Assembly: GCA_016744855.1 (NCBI GenBank)
Contig: JADGDO010000007.1
Coordinates: forward strand, 1 to 64,000
Source of the DNA: Candidatus Fermentibacteraceae bacterium
GTDB taxonomy: Bacteria > Fermentibacterota > Fermentibacteria > Fermentibacterales > JCC-6
Length of the DNA: 64,000 nt
Direction: 5' to 3'
Position numbers and translations under genes: made by a program. The notes beneath the pieces are model-generated. The model made no database searches. It had not been told where the DNA came from and saw nothing but the letters and a program-made list of their open reading frames with translations. Each line of letters opens with the position of its first letter. Positions within the stretch are counted from its first letter, which is position 1. This document shows, in pieces, positions 52,160-61,885 of this stretch.

Positions 52160-52712
52160 CCCTTTCCATGTACTGACCAGTTCTGGTATCAACCCTGATC
52201 TTTTCACCTTCTTTGACGAAAAGAGGTACCTGAACAATTACACCAGTCTCAAGGGTCGCCGGTTTTGAACCTCCAGTTGCAGTATCCCCTTTTAAACCGG
52301 GGTCTGATTTCGTCACTAAAAGTTCAACAAAATTAGGAGCTTCAACCATTATTGGTTTGTCCGAAACAGACAGTACATCAATCTGGCAGTTATCTGTAAG
52401 GTAATCTACAGCACTACCGACAAGATCTGCTGAAAGGTCGATCTGTTCGTAGGTGTCGGGATCCATCACTGTAAAGGTATCGTCTGTATGATAAAGCAGT
52501 TGATATGCTCTTCTTTCAAGTCTGATTTCTGTAACCTTTTCACCAGCACGCCATGTTTTCTCTATCACCTTCCCCTGAACAACGTCTTTCATCTTCGACC
52601 TGACGAAAGCTGCTCCTTTTCCGGGGTTTACATGCTGAAATTCTGTAATCTGATAGAATTTCCCAGCAATATCCAGAACCATACCTCTTCTAAAATCATT
52701 AGATGTTGCCAT
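52152..52712 (-). CDS. efp: Translation elongation factor P
   Basis: 186 aa. KOW-like N-terminal domain with the exposed loop NPGKGAAF (modifiable Lys), and two OB domains (LERRAYQLLYHTDDTFTVMDP; C-terminal EKIRVDTRTGQYMERVK). EF-P relieves stalling at polyproline. The modifying enzymes (EpmA/YmfI) are not in the window. Confidence 0.97.
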   Translation of the reverse strand: MATSNDFRRGMVLDIAGKFYQITEFQHVNPGKGAAFVRSKMKDVVQGKVIEKTWRAGEKVTEIRLERRAYQLLYHTDDTFTVMDPDTYEQIDLSADLVGSAVDYLTDNCQIDVLSVSDKPIMVEAPNFVELLVTKSDPGLKGDTATGGSKPATLETGVIVQVPLFVKEGEKIRVDTRTGQYMERVK

Positions 52713-52720
52713 ATAATCGC

Positions 52721-53158
52721 CTACCTCCGAAGCGTTTCTTTTACTGTTTCAATTGCTAAATAGTATCCATAAGTACCAGCACCGGAAATAATTGTATCAG
52801 CTGCCCCGGCAGTCAGCATTCTGTGTCTATATGGCTCCCTCTTGTGTATCTGAGAGATGTGAACCTCAATTACAGGGCCTTTGAACGAGCGCATTGCATC
52901 TAAAAGTGCTATAGAAGTATGAGAAAAAGCTCCGGGATTAATAATCAAAGCCTTACAGTTTTCGGGGGAAGAATGAATGGCTGAAACTAAATGTCCCTCG
53001 CTATCTGACTGCTTAAAAATAACATTGAAACCTGCGTTTTTTCCCCACGATTTTATCTGTGATTCAAGTTCTCCAGCGGATGTTTCACCGTAAACAGATG
53101 GTTCGCGAGTTCCTAGCGAAGCCAGGTTCGGTCCGTTAAGTATGAGTATACTGATCAT
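52721..53158 (-). CDS. aroQ: 3-dehydroquinate dehydratase, type II
   Basis: 145 aa. ILILNGPNLASLGTREPSVYG holds the catalytic Tyr loop, then QSDSEGHLVSAIH, INPGAFSHTSIALLDA, and EVHISQIHKREPYRH. It makes 3-dehydroshikimate in the shikimate pathway. It overlaps the TPR gene by 4 bp and precedes efp, a common bacterial arrangement. Confidence 0.96.
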   Translation of the reverse strand: MISILILNGPNLASLGTREPSVYGETSAGELESQIKSWGKNAGFNVIFKQSDSEGHLVSAIHSSPENCKALIINPGAFSHTSIALLDAMRSFKGPVIEVHISQIHKREPYRHRMLTAGAADTIISGAGTYGYYLAIETVKETLRR

Positions 53159-53805
53159 TTCTCGTACGCTGTAAGCCCCAGATCTTCACACTCTTCTGAA
53201 GAAAAAAGATTGAAAAGACTTCTTGGTGCACGCTTCTGCTGTTCGGTTGATTCTGCAATTTCAGCAGAATTCTCTACGCTGTCGCTCGAATCACTGTTTT
53301 TGGGATTCTTCTGAGCAGCGAGTATTGAGGCCATTCTACCGGTTTCCGGGTACTTAACATCCTGTCCGGTAAGCCTTGCCTCTCGTGCAGACTCCTTTTT
53401 CTTCTCCCGGGCTTTTTTCAACATTTCTTCTATCTCCGGATCTCCCGGGTATTCAAAAAGATATTCCTCAAAGAGCTCAATAGACCGGTTCCAATTCCCG
53501 TTCGCGTAGTGAATTTCTGCAAGGCTTCTTATAGCGATGAGGTTCAAAGGATCAATTGAAATCACCTTTTCAAAAATTTCAAGTGCTTCATCGTTAAGTT
53601 TTGCATCTAATGCACACCTTCCGAAAACAACATTAACAGATATGTTCTCGGGCCAGCTGACAAGGCCCTTTCGGGAAACTTCCAACGCCTCTGCATTACG
53701 CTCGGAATGGCGAAGTTGACCAGCCAGACGGACGCAAAGCGCTGGAGAAGGACCGGAAAGCCATTTCTGATACAGGTCTTGAATATCGATTTCGCTACGG
53801 GACAC
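53155..53805 (-). CDS. TPR-repeat protein
   Basis: 216 aa. Three or so tetratricopeptide repeats in the first 130 residues (LAGQLRHSERNAEALEVSRK, VFGRCALDAKLNDEALEIFE, LAEIHYANGNWNRSIELFEE), then a charged coiled segment and a low-complexity Ser/Asn/Glu tail. No signal peptide, so cytoplasmic. Partner unknown. Confidence 0.82.
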   Translation of the reverse strand: MSRSEIDIQDLYQKWLSGPSPALCVRLAGQLRHSERNAEALEVSRKGLVSWPENISVNVVFGRCALDAKLNDEALEIFEKVISIDPLNLIAIRSLAEIHYANGNWNRSIELFEEYLFEYPGDPEIEEMLKKAREKKKESAREARLTGQDVKYPETGRMASILAAQKNPKNSDSSDSVENSAEIAESTEQQKRAPRSLFNLFSSEECEDLGLTAYEK

Positions 53806-53808
53806 TTT

Positions 53809-54780
53809 TTACTCCTTAAGGAATGTATCCATGATTATCCAGCCCTCACGAAGATACGGCTCTTTCTTCTGGCCAGGATTATAAATCTCCATATCAAGAA
53901 TATACCATTCATCACCAGAGTCAAGGACCCTGGTAGTAAATGCTCCGGCATTAAGGTATTCCGGATTGCGCCAGACCCCGGTTATTTCCCAACCGGGCAT
54001 CCCGTTTTGAGTAATCTGTTCAATGGTAATCCTGGATCTATCAACAGAGTCAGCAGAGGCATCGAAGAAGAAAAGACGAGCCATTGCTTCTCTGGCAAGA
54101 ACAGCATTTGAGTCAGAAAGCAAAGCATCTGTCGATACAATACGTATACTAAAAAGAAGAAGAGCTTCTTCATCAGGCTGCCTCTGATACTGCAAAAAAT
54201 TATCCTCGGGTGACCATATCCTAACAGAGAATGACTTGGGTACATTCAGGGAGAAACCAAGTGCTGACAGGCTGTCCATTCTTTCTGGGGAGCTCATACT
54301 GGTACTGACGAAACTTTCATAGATGTAATCATGCATGTGATCATCATAGGCATTTTCCAAAATACCGGGAAGTTCAGTGGGAAGCACAGGTGCTTCAGGA
54401 TCAATAACTACTGCGAATACCTGCTGATCAAGCGCCCACACATCAAAACCTGACGATACACCGTTTGCGTTGTCATCCGAGAGTGAAGATGGAATAAGGT
54501 CGGTCTCATCAGGGTCAACAACAAGAAGAATGGTTCTTCTTGTTTTCAATAAACCTTCAAATTCTGAAGTCTCTGCATAGGCAAAACTAAAGATTTCTTC
54601 GGGGTCTACTGTTTCAACAATGAGATGAAGATCCTGTAAGCCTTCAGAATCTATGAAATCTGAAAGCGAGGAGCTGTAAACGACTAAAACGCCATTAACA
54701 GATCCGATGGATTCTCGCTTGCACGAAACACTTAAGAGAATCAGGAAAGACAATAGCAAGATCAGGGGCAGCTTCTTCAT
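53809..54780 (-). CDS. DUF4837-like lipoprotein
   Basis: 323 aa. Signal peptide with lipobox LSVSC (residue 20). Two similar halves of about 140 residues each are suggested by the pattern (SVNGVLVVYSSSL..., then ALGFSLNVPKSFSVRIWSPEDNFLQYQR). The second half, with a W-E-I-T-G-x-W segment, resembles DUF4837 proteins of Bacteroidota-like genomes. Function unknown. Between the TPR and DUF948 genes. Confidence 0.7.
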   Translation of the reverse strand: MKKLPLILLLSFLILLSVSCKRESIGSVNGVLVVYSSSLSDFIDSEGLQDLHLIVETVDPEEIFSFAYAETSEFEGLLKTRRTILLVVDPDETDLIPSSLSDDNANGVSSGFDVWALDQQVFAVVIDPEAPVLPTELPGILENAYDDHMHDYIYESFVSTSMSSPERMDSLSALGFSLNVPKSFSVRIWSPEDNFLQYQRQPDEEALLLFSIRIVSTDALLSDSNAVLAREAMARLFFFDASADSVDRSRITIEQITQNGMPGWEITGVWRNPEYLNAGAFTTRVLDSGDEWYILDMEIYNPGQKKEPYLREGWIIMDTFLKE

Positions 54781-55142
54781 TATAGTTTCCTGTTTCTCTT
54801 TTTATCGAAAAAAGGCTTTATTGCCTTAAACAAGGTCATGGCTACCGGAAGATAATTTACAGTTCCACTAACCACTGAAGCGGTGCCACTTGAATTGATT
54901 CTCTTTGTAAGAACCCTTATTTCAGAAGCAGTCTGCCCAAGTTCCTGTCCGGTATTCTCCATCTCCTGAAGAGTCCCTTCCAGAGCCGGAGTTAATCGGG
55001 CAATGTCTCCCCTTATCTCTCCGAGGGTATTGTCCATATCATCAAGAACCTTTTTTACCCTGCCCCAAAGGGCCAGAAAAATACCAACAACAATCCATAA
55101 ACTGCATACGCCCACCAGAAGAACGATTGAAGTTGCGTTCAT
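54780..55142 (-). CDS. DUF948-type membrane protein
   Basis: 120 aa. N-terminal membrane segment (SIVLLVGVCSLWIVVGIFLALW) followed by a coiled coil with heptad-like spacing (VLDDMDNTLGEIRGDIARLT...LEGTLQEMENTGQELG) and a basic C-terminus. Resembles general-stress DUF948 proteins. It shares one base with the lipoprotein gene. Confidence 0.7.
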   Translation of the reverse strand: MNATSIVLLVGVCSLWIVVGIFLALWGRVKKVLDDMDNTLGEIRGDIARLTPALEGTLQEMENTGQELGQTASEIRVLTKRINSSGTASVVSGTVNYLPVAMTLFKAIKPFFDKKRNRKL

Positions 55143-55170
55143 ATATCCACACTCCCTGCAAAAAACTCTA

Positions 55171-57144
55171 TTACCTTCTCAGAATAACTATTTCCACACG
55201 CCTGTTCAAAGATCTTCCGGATTCATCATCATTTGCTGCTGCGGGTCTTCGCTCCCCAAACCAGATCGGTTCTATCTCAATGTCAAATTCACTTAGTTGA
55301 GCCTCAAGATATTCAGCAACATTCAAAGCACGCTCCGTAGAAAGACCATCATTAAAACCGAAAGTTCCGTCACTGTCAGCATGCCCCTCTACCGATACGA
55401 AAACGCCGGGGTTGTTTTTCAGTGTTTGTACTACCCTGTCCAGATCTGGATACTGGTCGTCGCGTATGGCACCCACAGCATTGTCGAAATAGATTGTCGA
55501 CATTGATAACCCATCGCGCTCCTGAGCAACAATCATGAACTGGAATAGATTGATGGGATCAGTTTCGTAGTAAAGATAGCTCAGATCTTCCTCTATCTGC
55601 CTGCAGTTGACATCGAGCGGAATTCCACCTCTGACCCTGGTAAGTCCCAATGTAGACGGATCAATTCTGTTTCTGTCCATCCATACCTTACTGACACGGA
55701 AGCTCAAACTTGCCTCAATGATGTCAACACTGTCCACTGCACCATAAACGGTTTCCGGTTCAACCATGACAAGCTCTGCGTGTCTGGCTGATATCAGGAA
55801 ATCACCAATGCGATCAAGAGATGCCTCGAAGTAGTAATACCCTTCATCCTCATCAATGAGCGCAGCCGGCATTCTTACAAGAGTATTATCTTCCTCAACT
55901 CTGAATAATCTGAGAAGCCTCAGCTCCAGGTTGTTCTGCTCAAGCCAATACCTGGGTACTCTGAAAGCTACAGAAAGGTCTCTCGTATCTTCCTCGGTGA
56001 AAGTTGCTCTTGAAGGGAAATACGCATACAGAACCTGTTTGTCATCAAGCTTCAGAGTGCTGTTCAAAGGGATTTGATCATACTGGGCAACAACAAGTGA
56101 GTCATTCTGAACATCTCTGTTAGCCCATAGACTTACCTCTGAAAGATCTGTACCTGTTTCCCATATTCTACGGTCCACGAGAGGAGGCAATGGTACCCTT
56201 GGCTCATTTTCAAGCCATTCGCTGCCGCCAAATCGGAAAGTCAGTCCGCCTCTGTGCCGTCCCCAGGTACTTTGAAGATCATTCATTGGAAGTGCGAATG
56301 CGTAGTCAAAGGAAATCGGAATAGATCCCTCGTACCTTGCTGACAAACCTGCTGTAAGTTCTGATGTTTTTCCAAGAGATCTGGATCTGTACCCTGCCCT
56401 GAAACCCCATGTAGACAGAGATCCAAACCACTTCTCAAGACCAAACGCCAGATCAATATCTTTTCCCCCATCAATATCATCCAAAGACCAGTCAACCTGG
56501 ACAGCAGGAGTTATGAATCTTGGGTAAAAAGCAGCTCCAAGCGAGAATTCCATAGGCAATACATCTTCTTCACCAATTCCCATATCCGGAGATATCAGAT
56601 TTCGGGCAACTCCCGCAAAAGTAACTCTTCTGCCGATTTCAGCTTGAAAACCAAAATCTGCCGAGATAGCTTTTGCACGGAGACCGTTGGCAGCAAAGAG
56701 AGGATCATAAGAAGTAAACTCATTATCAGCATAATCTCTAAAAATGTACCGGCCTGTAAACCCGAAAGACACCGGGAAGATACCCGGCCTGAAAGCCAGA
56801 GCAAGAAGCCCCTCTCCCTGAGTACACTGATCAGAAGCACTTAGAATATCGACTCCAAGGCTGAAGGCTGAAAACTTTGAGATGGGCTGGACATAACCAA
56901 TAGCTCCATAGTTAATTGAGTTAAGATCCATATTGGGGTAAAAACTGGTGTACTCCGTTCCAAACATAATTCTACCGGATCTAAGAAGACCGGCTGGATT
57001 CCACCATGCAGACCAGGCATCATCGGCCAGAGCTACAAAGGCTCCTGCCATTCCCATGGCACGAGCACCCGGGTTGAGAACATCAGCGTGCAGTGTTGAA
57101 GTCAGAATAAGAAGAATTGAAATAGCTATTATCTTGCTATACAT
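55171..57144 (-). CDS. PorV-like barrel fused to PGF-pre-PGF-like repeats and an OmpA domain
   Basis: 657 aa. Signal peptide, then an UPF0164/PorV-like barrel (NPGARAMGMAGAFVALADDAWSAWWNPAGLL at the start). Two repeats follow at about 385-470 and 480-555 (VAFRVPRYWLEQNN...YYYFEAS, and LSFRVSKVWMDRNRIDPSTL...YLYYETD), which match the PGF-pre-PGF pattern of archaeal surface proteins. The C-terminal OmpA domain has VSVEGHADSDGTFGFNDGLS and GRSLNRRVEIVI, which bind peptidoglycan. It is an outer-membrane protein likely acting with the secreted subtilase, whose gene overlaps it by 16 bp. Confidence 0.8.
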   Translation of the reverse strand: MYSKIIAISILLILTSTLHADVLNPGARAMGMAGAFVALADDAWSAWWNPAGLLRSGRIMFGTEYTSFYPNMDLNSINYGAIGYVQPISKFSAFSLGVDILSASDQCTQGEGLLALAFRPGIFPVSFGFTGRYIFRDYADNEFTSYDPLFAANGLRAKAISADFGFQAEIGRRVTFAGVARNLISPDMGIGEEDVLPMEFSLGAAFYPRFITPAVQVDWSLDDIDGGKDIDLAFGLEKWFGSLSTWGFRAGYRSRSLGKTSELTAGLSARYEGSIPISFDYAFALPMNDLQSTWGRHRGGLTFRFGGSEWLENEPRVPLPPLVDRRIWETGTDLSEVSLWANRDVQNDSLVVAQYDQIPLNSTLKLDDKQVLYAYFPSRATFTEEDTRDLSVAFRVPRYWLEQNNLELRLLRLFRVEEDNTLVRMPAALIDEDEGYYYFEASLDRIGDFLISARHAELVMVEPETVYGAVDSVDIIEASLSFRVSKVWMDRNRIDPSTLGLTRVRGGIPLDVNCRQIEEDLSYLYYETDPINLFQFMIVAQERDGLSMSTIYFDNAVGAIRDDQYPDLDRVVQTLKNNPGVFVSVEGHADSDGTFGFNDGLSTERALNVAEYLEAQLSEFDIEIEPIWFGERRPAAANDDESGRSLNRRVEIVILRR

Positions 57145-60100
57145 ACTGTACCTGTCACCTCCCCCATAGGAGCGGTTGCATGGAATATGTAAACCCCGGA
57201 AGGAACTGGATTTCCGGTGTTATCACGACCATCCCATACAGGCTGAGAATCGGTGATACTTCTAACCGGAACTCCTTCAATATTCAGTAAAGTCAGATTT
57301 ATCATTGCACCCTCTGCTGCAAGCCAGACAAATGAAGCTGTGTCATTAATACCATCACCATTCGGAGTAAACGGAGTCGGGATTACTGTCATACGAAGCT
57401 CGAAATTTCTGATAAGGTTTATGTCAAATTCTGTATATAGGTCTTCAGCCACAGCTACTGTGTCGGAGAACAACATATACGGATCCTGATTAACAATCAG
57501 AGGGACACCTCCAACCGGCACTTCTTCAAAATAGTAGTAGCCAGTATTGTCCGTGGTTACTGTAATTCCGAGACCAAAAATGGATACCGCCATGTCTTCA
57601 AGGTTTCTGCCGGTGTATACATCTGTTACAATACCACCAAGAGAGCCAGTAGGACCCTGGGCAGTTGCAGAGGCCATACTGCTGTAGGGGCTTTCACCAT
57701 CTGGATCTGTATAGACACATGTAGCCCAGTAGTAATAGCCAATTCCGTTCACAATCTGAGAGTCTACCCATGCAAGGGTGTCGGTGGAAAACTCTGCTAT
57801 GTAATCAGGTTCAGGAGCAAGAGGGCTGATTGATCGGTATAACCGATATGAGGAAAGGCCTTTCGAGTCAAGAACTGCCTCGGGTGGCTCCCAGCTCAGT
57901 GGAATAAATCCATCATTTCCGCTAACCGCCACAAGGTTGATGGGTGGTGCGAATTCACCGAAAACATCGAATGGCCCGTAAGTGGAGGAATTATTGGTCT
58001 CATCATGTTCAACAACAAGAGAGTCCGGGTCAACCACGGCAACAAGATACCGGCTTCCGATATCAAAGTATGTAAATCTATATCCACCTTTGAAGGAAAC
58101 AGTTTCTCCGCTTTCCAATAAAGGAACATCGAAAAGCATAACCTGTTGATCAAGTGAATCAGGATTATCGGTGATATAAAAAGCGAGCTGAGTAGCTGAT
58201 GACGGACCATCACCATCGTTACTGACAACAACACTGAAACCTACGCTCTGGCTCACTTCGAAAGGAGGAGATGCATCCGGTGAAGCAATAGAAACGCTTA
58301 AATCGGGGTAGGCTAGAATAATAGTAAACTGGCTGGAGACATTTTCAAGCCCGAGGTTGGCTCCACCGGCAAGAACATCAACAATGTGGGTTCCGGGCTG
58401 ATCTGGACACAACAACACAAAATCAGATGAGGCTGTTGAACTTTTGTAAACAAGATTTCCCATGAAAGCGGGCGTATTTACATCCCCTGAAAAAACGGAA
58501 GGCGGGTTCAGAGATGCCCAAGTGCCAACTGCCAGGTAACCACCGATATTTGTAATGGAAACAGGAATGGTAAGCTCACCACCCGGAGGGGCGTATATTG
58601 TAGTATCAGAAGGGAATGTCACACTGAGTTCAGGATCGCGAGCAAAGCGATATGCTGCAATAGCAAACTGCTGCATTTCAGAAGGATTACCCGGGTCAGC
58701 CCATGATTCACCGGATACCCTGACAGTCCATGCACCCGGTTCGGGATCTTCAACTACAATTCTTTCAACGGGGCCGGGAGAGGTTACGCCTGATGGTAAC
58801 TGATAGCTGTATTCAACATTTGAAGGTGAGATAAGGGTAAGATCGAGATCAATTTGTAGATTCGGTGAGACTGAAGGAACATCGGAATAGCCCAAAGCCA
58901 GAGACATCCAACTGGAGTAAGCTGGGACGTAAATAACCCACTGCTTGTCTCCGGATCCCTCTTGAATCGCGGAATTTATCCACATCAACCGGTCGACCTC
59001 TTCTGAAAAATAGGTTCCTGGCAGATGATATCCATCCAAAAGGCCAAACCCGGACGAAGTTGTGGAATAACCGGAAAGAGGAGAACCAGTATTACTTTTA
59101 AGGGGAATGGCACATGCAACAGCGATTGCGAGAGCATCTTCAGGATTGAAAAGCTCTCCATACTTCTCCTCACAGATAGCAAGTGCGGCAGATACGAATG
59201 CGGCTGCCATGCTAGTACCTGCAAATCTGGTATAAGAAGGTTCCCCCGGCCACCGATTTTCAGGATCATCGAGCCACTGACCCCCGTATTGAGCGTTTGT
59301 TGTTGCTACTCCGTTCTGCATTGTTGACCCAGATAATTCTCCTCCAGGAGCAAGTATCTCCGGTTTAAGACGGCCATCTGCTGTTGGTCCTCTGCCGCTA
59401 TATGAAGCAACAGAAAGATTGCTGTTACCCTCGGGTATAAAGGATACAGCTCCGACAGTAATCGCATTCCTGGCAATCGCTGGAGATGGGATCGCACCGG
59501 GTGCGGGATTATTACCAGAGCTGAAAACAGATATTCCACCGTTTCTGGCTCTGGAATCTATGATCTCACAAAACCCATCATAAGAGGTTGAACCATCGAA
59601 TCCCCAAGAGTTATTTACAATAAAACAATCGTCTGTCATAAACTGGGTATAAAAAGCAGCAAACTCCGAAGGAGTCATAGATGAGGGTCTCTGAATCACA
59701 TATAGCTGAGTCTGCGGGGCACCCCCGCTTCCATTGAAGTCACATTCGAGATCAACATCACCCCTGGAGGCGATAACTCCACAAACAGCAGTTCCATGGC
59801 CATCGGGGTCGGCAGGACCGGAAGCAACAGCACCTGCAAGGTCAGGATGTTCTGACCAAACACCAGTGTCGAGAACGCCAACATTTACACCGAGTCCCGT
59901 GTAGTAGGTCCAGAGTTCTGGAAGACCTGTAATTTGTCGACTGTCATCGGCCTCCGAAACTACTGAGTGAGATACAGATAACTGAGATCTGTCAGGAACC
60001 GCAGAAAGAACACCGTGTTCAACCGGAGCGGAAACAACCCACCACTGATCAGAAAAAGCAGTTCCAGTGGGAGGTATGATACCCGGTGCCATCCTGACAA

Positions 60101-60551
60101 GCCATCCACCTGTCCAGTTACGGTCCTGGGGGGCAACAGCATCGTTCCACTGCCACGCGGATATACTTCTTACAAAACCCGAGCCCGTTAGGGCTTCAAG
60201 TTCTGGTCTTTCTCTGATTACTGCTACAAAACTATTCTGCTCAGGAGAAAAACCTGTAGGCCAAAGACCAGCCTGATCAAGAACAGACAAATCCAGAGGA
60301 GTCAGCGACCTGTATACACTAACAAGAACAAGGTCGCCCTTAGAGGCTGGTAGAGTATGTGTTAGGAGGGGACCAGATGCATTATCAAAGGATATATAGT
60401 TACTGTTGGACTGCAAGAGAAATGAATGAAGGCTTTCCTGATCCAACTGGGACAGTGCTTCAAGTGAGGGTTGGTCAATCGTTTCAACAAGTGGATAATC
60501 GGCCGAAGCAAAGAAAGCCAGAAGTAATAAAGAAAAAACAGTCATAGCCAC
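57129..60551 (-). CDS. Secreted subtilisin-like serine protease with FlgD-like C-terminal domain
   Basis: 1140 aa. Signal peptide, then peptidase S8 with Asp (VGVLDTGVWSEHPDLAG), His (PDGHGTAVCGVIASRG), the oxyanion Asn region (FIVNNSWGFDG) and Ser (FAGTSMAAAFVSA). Downstream are a P-domain-like region, CARDB-like repeats (NVSSQFTIILAYPDLSVSI), a fibronectin III module (PPINLVAVSGNDGFIPLSWE), a carboxypeptidase-regulatory-like domain (GSLGGIVTDVYTGRNLEDM) and a FlgD Ig-like end (PTPFTPNGDGINDTASF...WDGRDNTGNPVPSGVYIF). The last type acts as a secretion/sorting domain in FCB-group bacteria. Confidence 0.9.
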   Translation of the reverse strand: MAMTVFSLLLLAFFASADYPLVETIDQPSLEALSQLDQESLHSFLLQSNSNYISFDNASGPLLTHTLPASKGDLVLVSVYRSLTPLDLSVLDQAGLWPTGFSPEQNSFVAVIRERPELEALTGSGFVRSISAWQWNDAVAPQDRNWTGGWLVRMAPGIIPPTGTAFSDQWWVVSAPVEHGVLSAVPDRSQLSVSHSVVSEADDSRQITGLPELWTYYTGLGVNVGVLDTGVWSEHPDLAGAVASGPADPDGHGTAVCGVIASRGDVDLECDFNGSGGAPQTQLYVIQRPSSMTPSEFAAFYTQFMTDDCFIVNNSWGFDGSTSYDGFCEIIDSRARNGGISVFSSGNNPAPGAIPSPAIARNAITVGAVSFIPEGNSNLSVASYSGRGPTADGRLKPEILAPGGELSGSTMQNGVATTNAQYGGQWLDDPENRWPGEPSYTRFAGTSMAAAFVSAALAICEEKYGELFNPEDALAIAVACAIPLKSNTGSPLSGYSTTSSGFGLLDGYHLPGTYFSEEVDRLMWINSAIQEGSGDKQWVIYVPAYSSWMSLALGYSDVPSVSPNLQIDLDLTLISPSNVEYSYQLPSGVTSPGPVERIVVEDPEPGAWTVRVSGESWADPGNPSEMQQFAIAAYRFARDPELSVTFPSDTTIYAPPGGELTIPVSITNIGGYLAVGTWASLNPPSVFSGDVNTPAFMGNLVYKSSTASSDFVLLCPDQPGTHIVDVLAGGANLGLENVSSQFTIILAYPDLSVSIASPDASPPFEVSQSVGFSVVVSNDGDGPSSATQLAFYITDNPDSLDQQVMLFDVPLLESGETVSFKGGYRFTYFDIGSRYLVAVVDPDSLVVEHDETNNSSTYGPFDVFGEFAPPINLVAVSGNDGFIPLSWEPPEAVLDSKGLSSYRLYRSISPLAPEPDYIAEFSTDTLAWVDSQIVNGIGYYYWATCVYTDPDGESPYSSMASATAQGPTGSLGGIVTDVYTGRNLEDMAVSIFGLGITVTTDNTGYYYFEEVPVGGVPLIVNQDPYMLFSDTVAVAEDLYTEFDINLIRNFELRMTVIPTPFTPNGDGINDTASFVWLAAEGAMINLTLLNIEGVPVRSITDSQPVWDGRDNTGNPVPSGVYIFHATAPMGEVTGTVCIAR

Positions 60552-60602
60552 TCCTATTTGTAGTTAATCGTACAACTAGAGATACTATAAATTGCATTGG
60601 TT

Positions 60603-60608
60603 CGTCAA
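60603..60608 (-). promoter_or_regulatory. Probable -35 element of the subtilase operon
   Basis: Minus-strand TTGACG about 52 bp upstream of the subtilase ATG. Downstream TATAGT/TAGTAT sequences lie at 13-15 bp and TATCTC at 18 bp, so the -10 is ambiguous. Confidence 0.35.
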
Positions 60609-60683
60609 CCACATAAAAAAACAACAGAAGAGGGACAATATGCGTTTAATTGCCTCAGTTCTGCTTTAATTACGGCTTGGTTT

Positions 60684-61526
60684 TTAGGTAAGTAATCTGG
60701 TTCTTGCCAGCAAAGTGTTTTCGAGAAGGAAGGCTATTGTAAGGGGGCCAACGCCTCCTGGAACCGGTGTTATTGCGGAACAGACAGAGCTGACAGAATT
60801 GTAGTCAACATCTCCAACAAGTTTCCCCTCGCTGTTTCTGTTCATACCAACATCCACCACGACTGCTCCAGGTTTAACCCAGTCCGCATTCACCATCTCT
60901 GCTCTGCCTACAGCGACAACGAGAAGATCGGCTCTGCGACACTGCTCAATCAGGTTGGAAGTACGGCTGTGCGCAATACTCACAGTACAATTCTCGCGCA
61001 AGAGAAGTGCAGCCATGGGTTTTCCAACAATATTCGATCTTCCAACGATAAGAGCATTCTTGCCGGAGAGGGGTATCTGATGGTGGTGAAGCAATCCTAC
61101 AATTCCGGATGGTGTGCATGGGAAAAGACCATCTTCACCTCTCCAAAGTCTTCCGACATTTACAGGATGAAAACCATCTACATCTTTTTCCGGTAACACT
61201 GCTGATGCAATTCGATCAACTGAAACATGTGCCGGTAGGGGTAGTTGTACAAGAATACCATGGACAGAATCATCTGAATTGAGCTCGTTAATGAGATCAA
61301 GAATCTGACCTTCAGTTGTTTCCTCGGGAAGACTGACGATGCGACTGTTGAAACCGACTTTCTTACAGGCTTTCTCTTTGGCACCAACATAAACCCTACT
61401 GGCCGGATCATCTCCGACCATTATTACAGTAAGGCCTGGGGGCGGTCCCGAAAGAGCATTGACCCGTTCAAGCAGTGAAGATCTCACCACTCTAGCAAAT
61501 TTCCTGCCGGAAAGAACAAGAGCCAT
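60684..61526 (-). CDS. folD: Methylenetetrahydrofolate dehydrogenase/cyclohydrolase
   Basis: 280 aa. VYVGAKEKACKKVGF (the catalytic YxxxK is Y-V-G-A-K), HGILVQLPLPAHV, PEKDVDGFHPVNVGRL and the NADP motif LIVGRSNIVGKPMAALLL, with ITPVPGGVGPLTIAFLL at the end. It interconverts methylene- and formyl-tetrahydrofolate. It follows rplU by 5 bp, where rpmA is usually found. Confidence 0.97.
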   Translation of the reverse strand: MALVLSGRKFARVVRSSLLERVNALSGPPPGLTVIMVGDDPASRVYVGAKEKACKKVGFNSRIVSLPEETTEGQILDLINELNSDDSVHGILVQLPLPAHVSVDRIASAVLPEKDVDGFHPVNVGRLWRGEDGLFPCTPSGIVGLLHHHQIPLSGKNALIVGRSNIVGKPMAALLLRENCTVSIAHSRTSNLIEQCRRADLLVVAVGRAEMVNADWVKPGAVVVDVGMNRNSEGKLVGDVDYNSVSSVCSAITPVPGGVGPLTIAFLLENTLLARTRLLT

Positions 61527-61531
61527 TTCAG

Positions 61532-61846
61532 TTATCCCTTTGTGATCTTCTCTATCTGAACCCAGGTCTGGTGCTGTCTGTGACCTGTTTTTCTTTCGTA
61601 ACCCTTGCGTCTTTTGCGCTTGAAGATTACTACCTTGGGTCCCTTGGACTGCTCAACTATCTTGGCAAGGACCTTGATGCCTTCAATGAAAGGATGTCCG
61701 ACAACAACCTTATCATCTTTTGCAACGAGAAGAACGTCTTCGAAAGTATGTGCAGTTCCCTCGTCACCTGTCAGGCGGGGAACCATCAATTTCATTCCCG
61801 GCTCAACTCTAAACTGATATCCACCTGTTTTTATGATCGCGTACAA
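61532..61846 (-). CDS. rplU: Large ribosomal subunit protein bL21
   Basis: 104 aa. YAIIKTGGYQFRVEPGMKL at the start, VIFKRKRRKGYERKTGHRQHQT at the end, as in bL21 (basic C-terminal signature). The start codon is TTG, with GGAGG at 6 bp. The next gene is folD, not rpmA (bL27). Confidence 0.97.
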   Translation of the reverse strand: MYAIIKTGGYQFRVEPGMKLMVPRLTGDEGTAHTFEDVLLVAKDDKVVVGHPFIEGIKVLAKIVEQSKGPKVVIFKRKRRKGYERKTGHRQHQTWVQIEKITKG

Positions 61847-61885
61847 GTCGTACCTCCATTTATATTATCACTACTAACCAATAAT

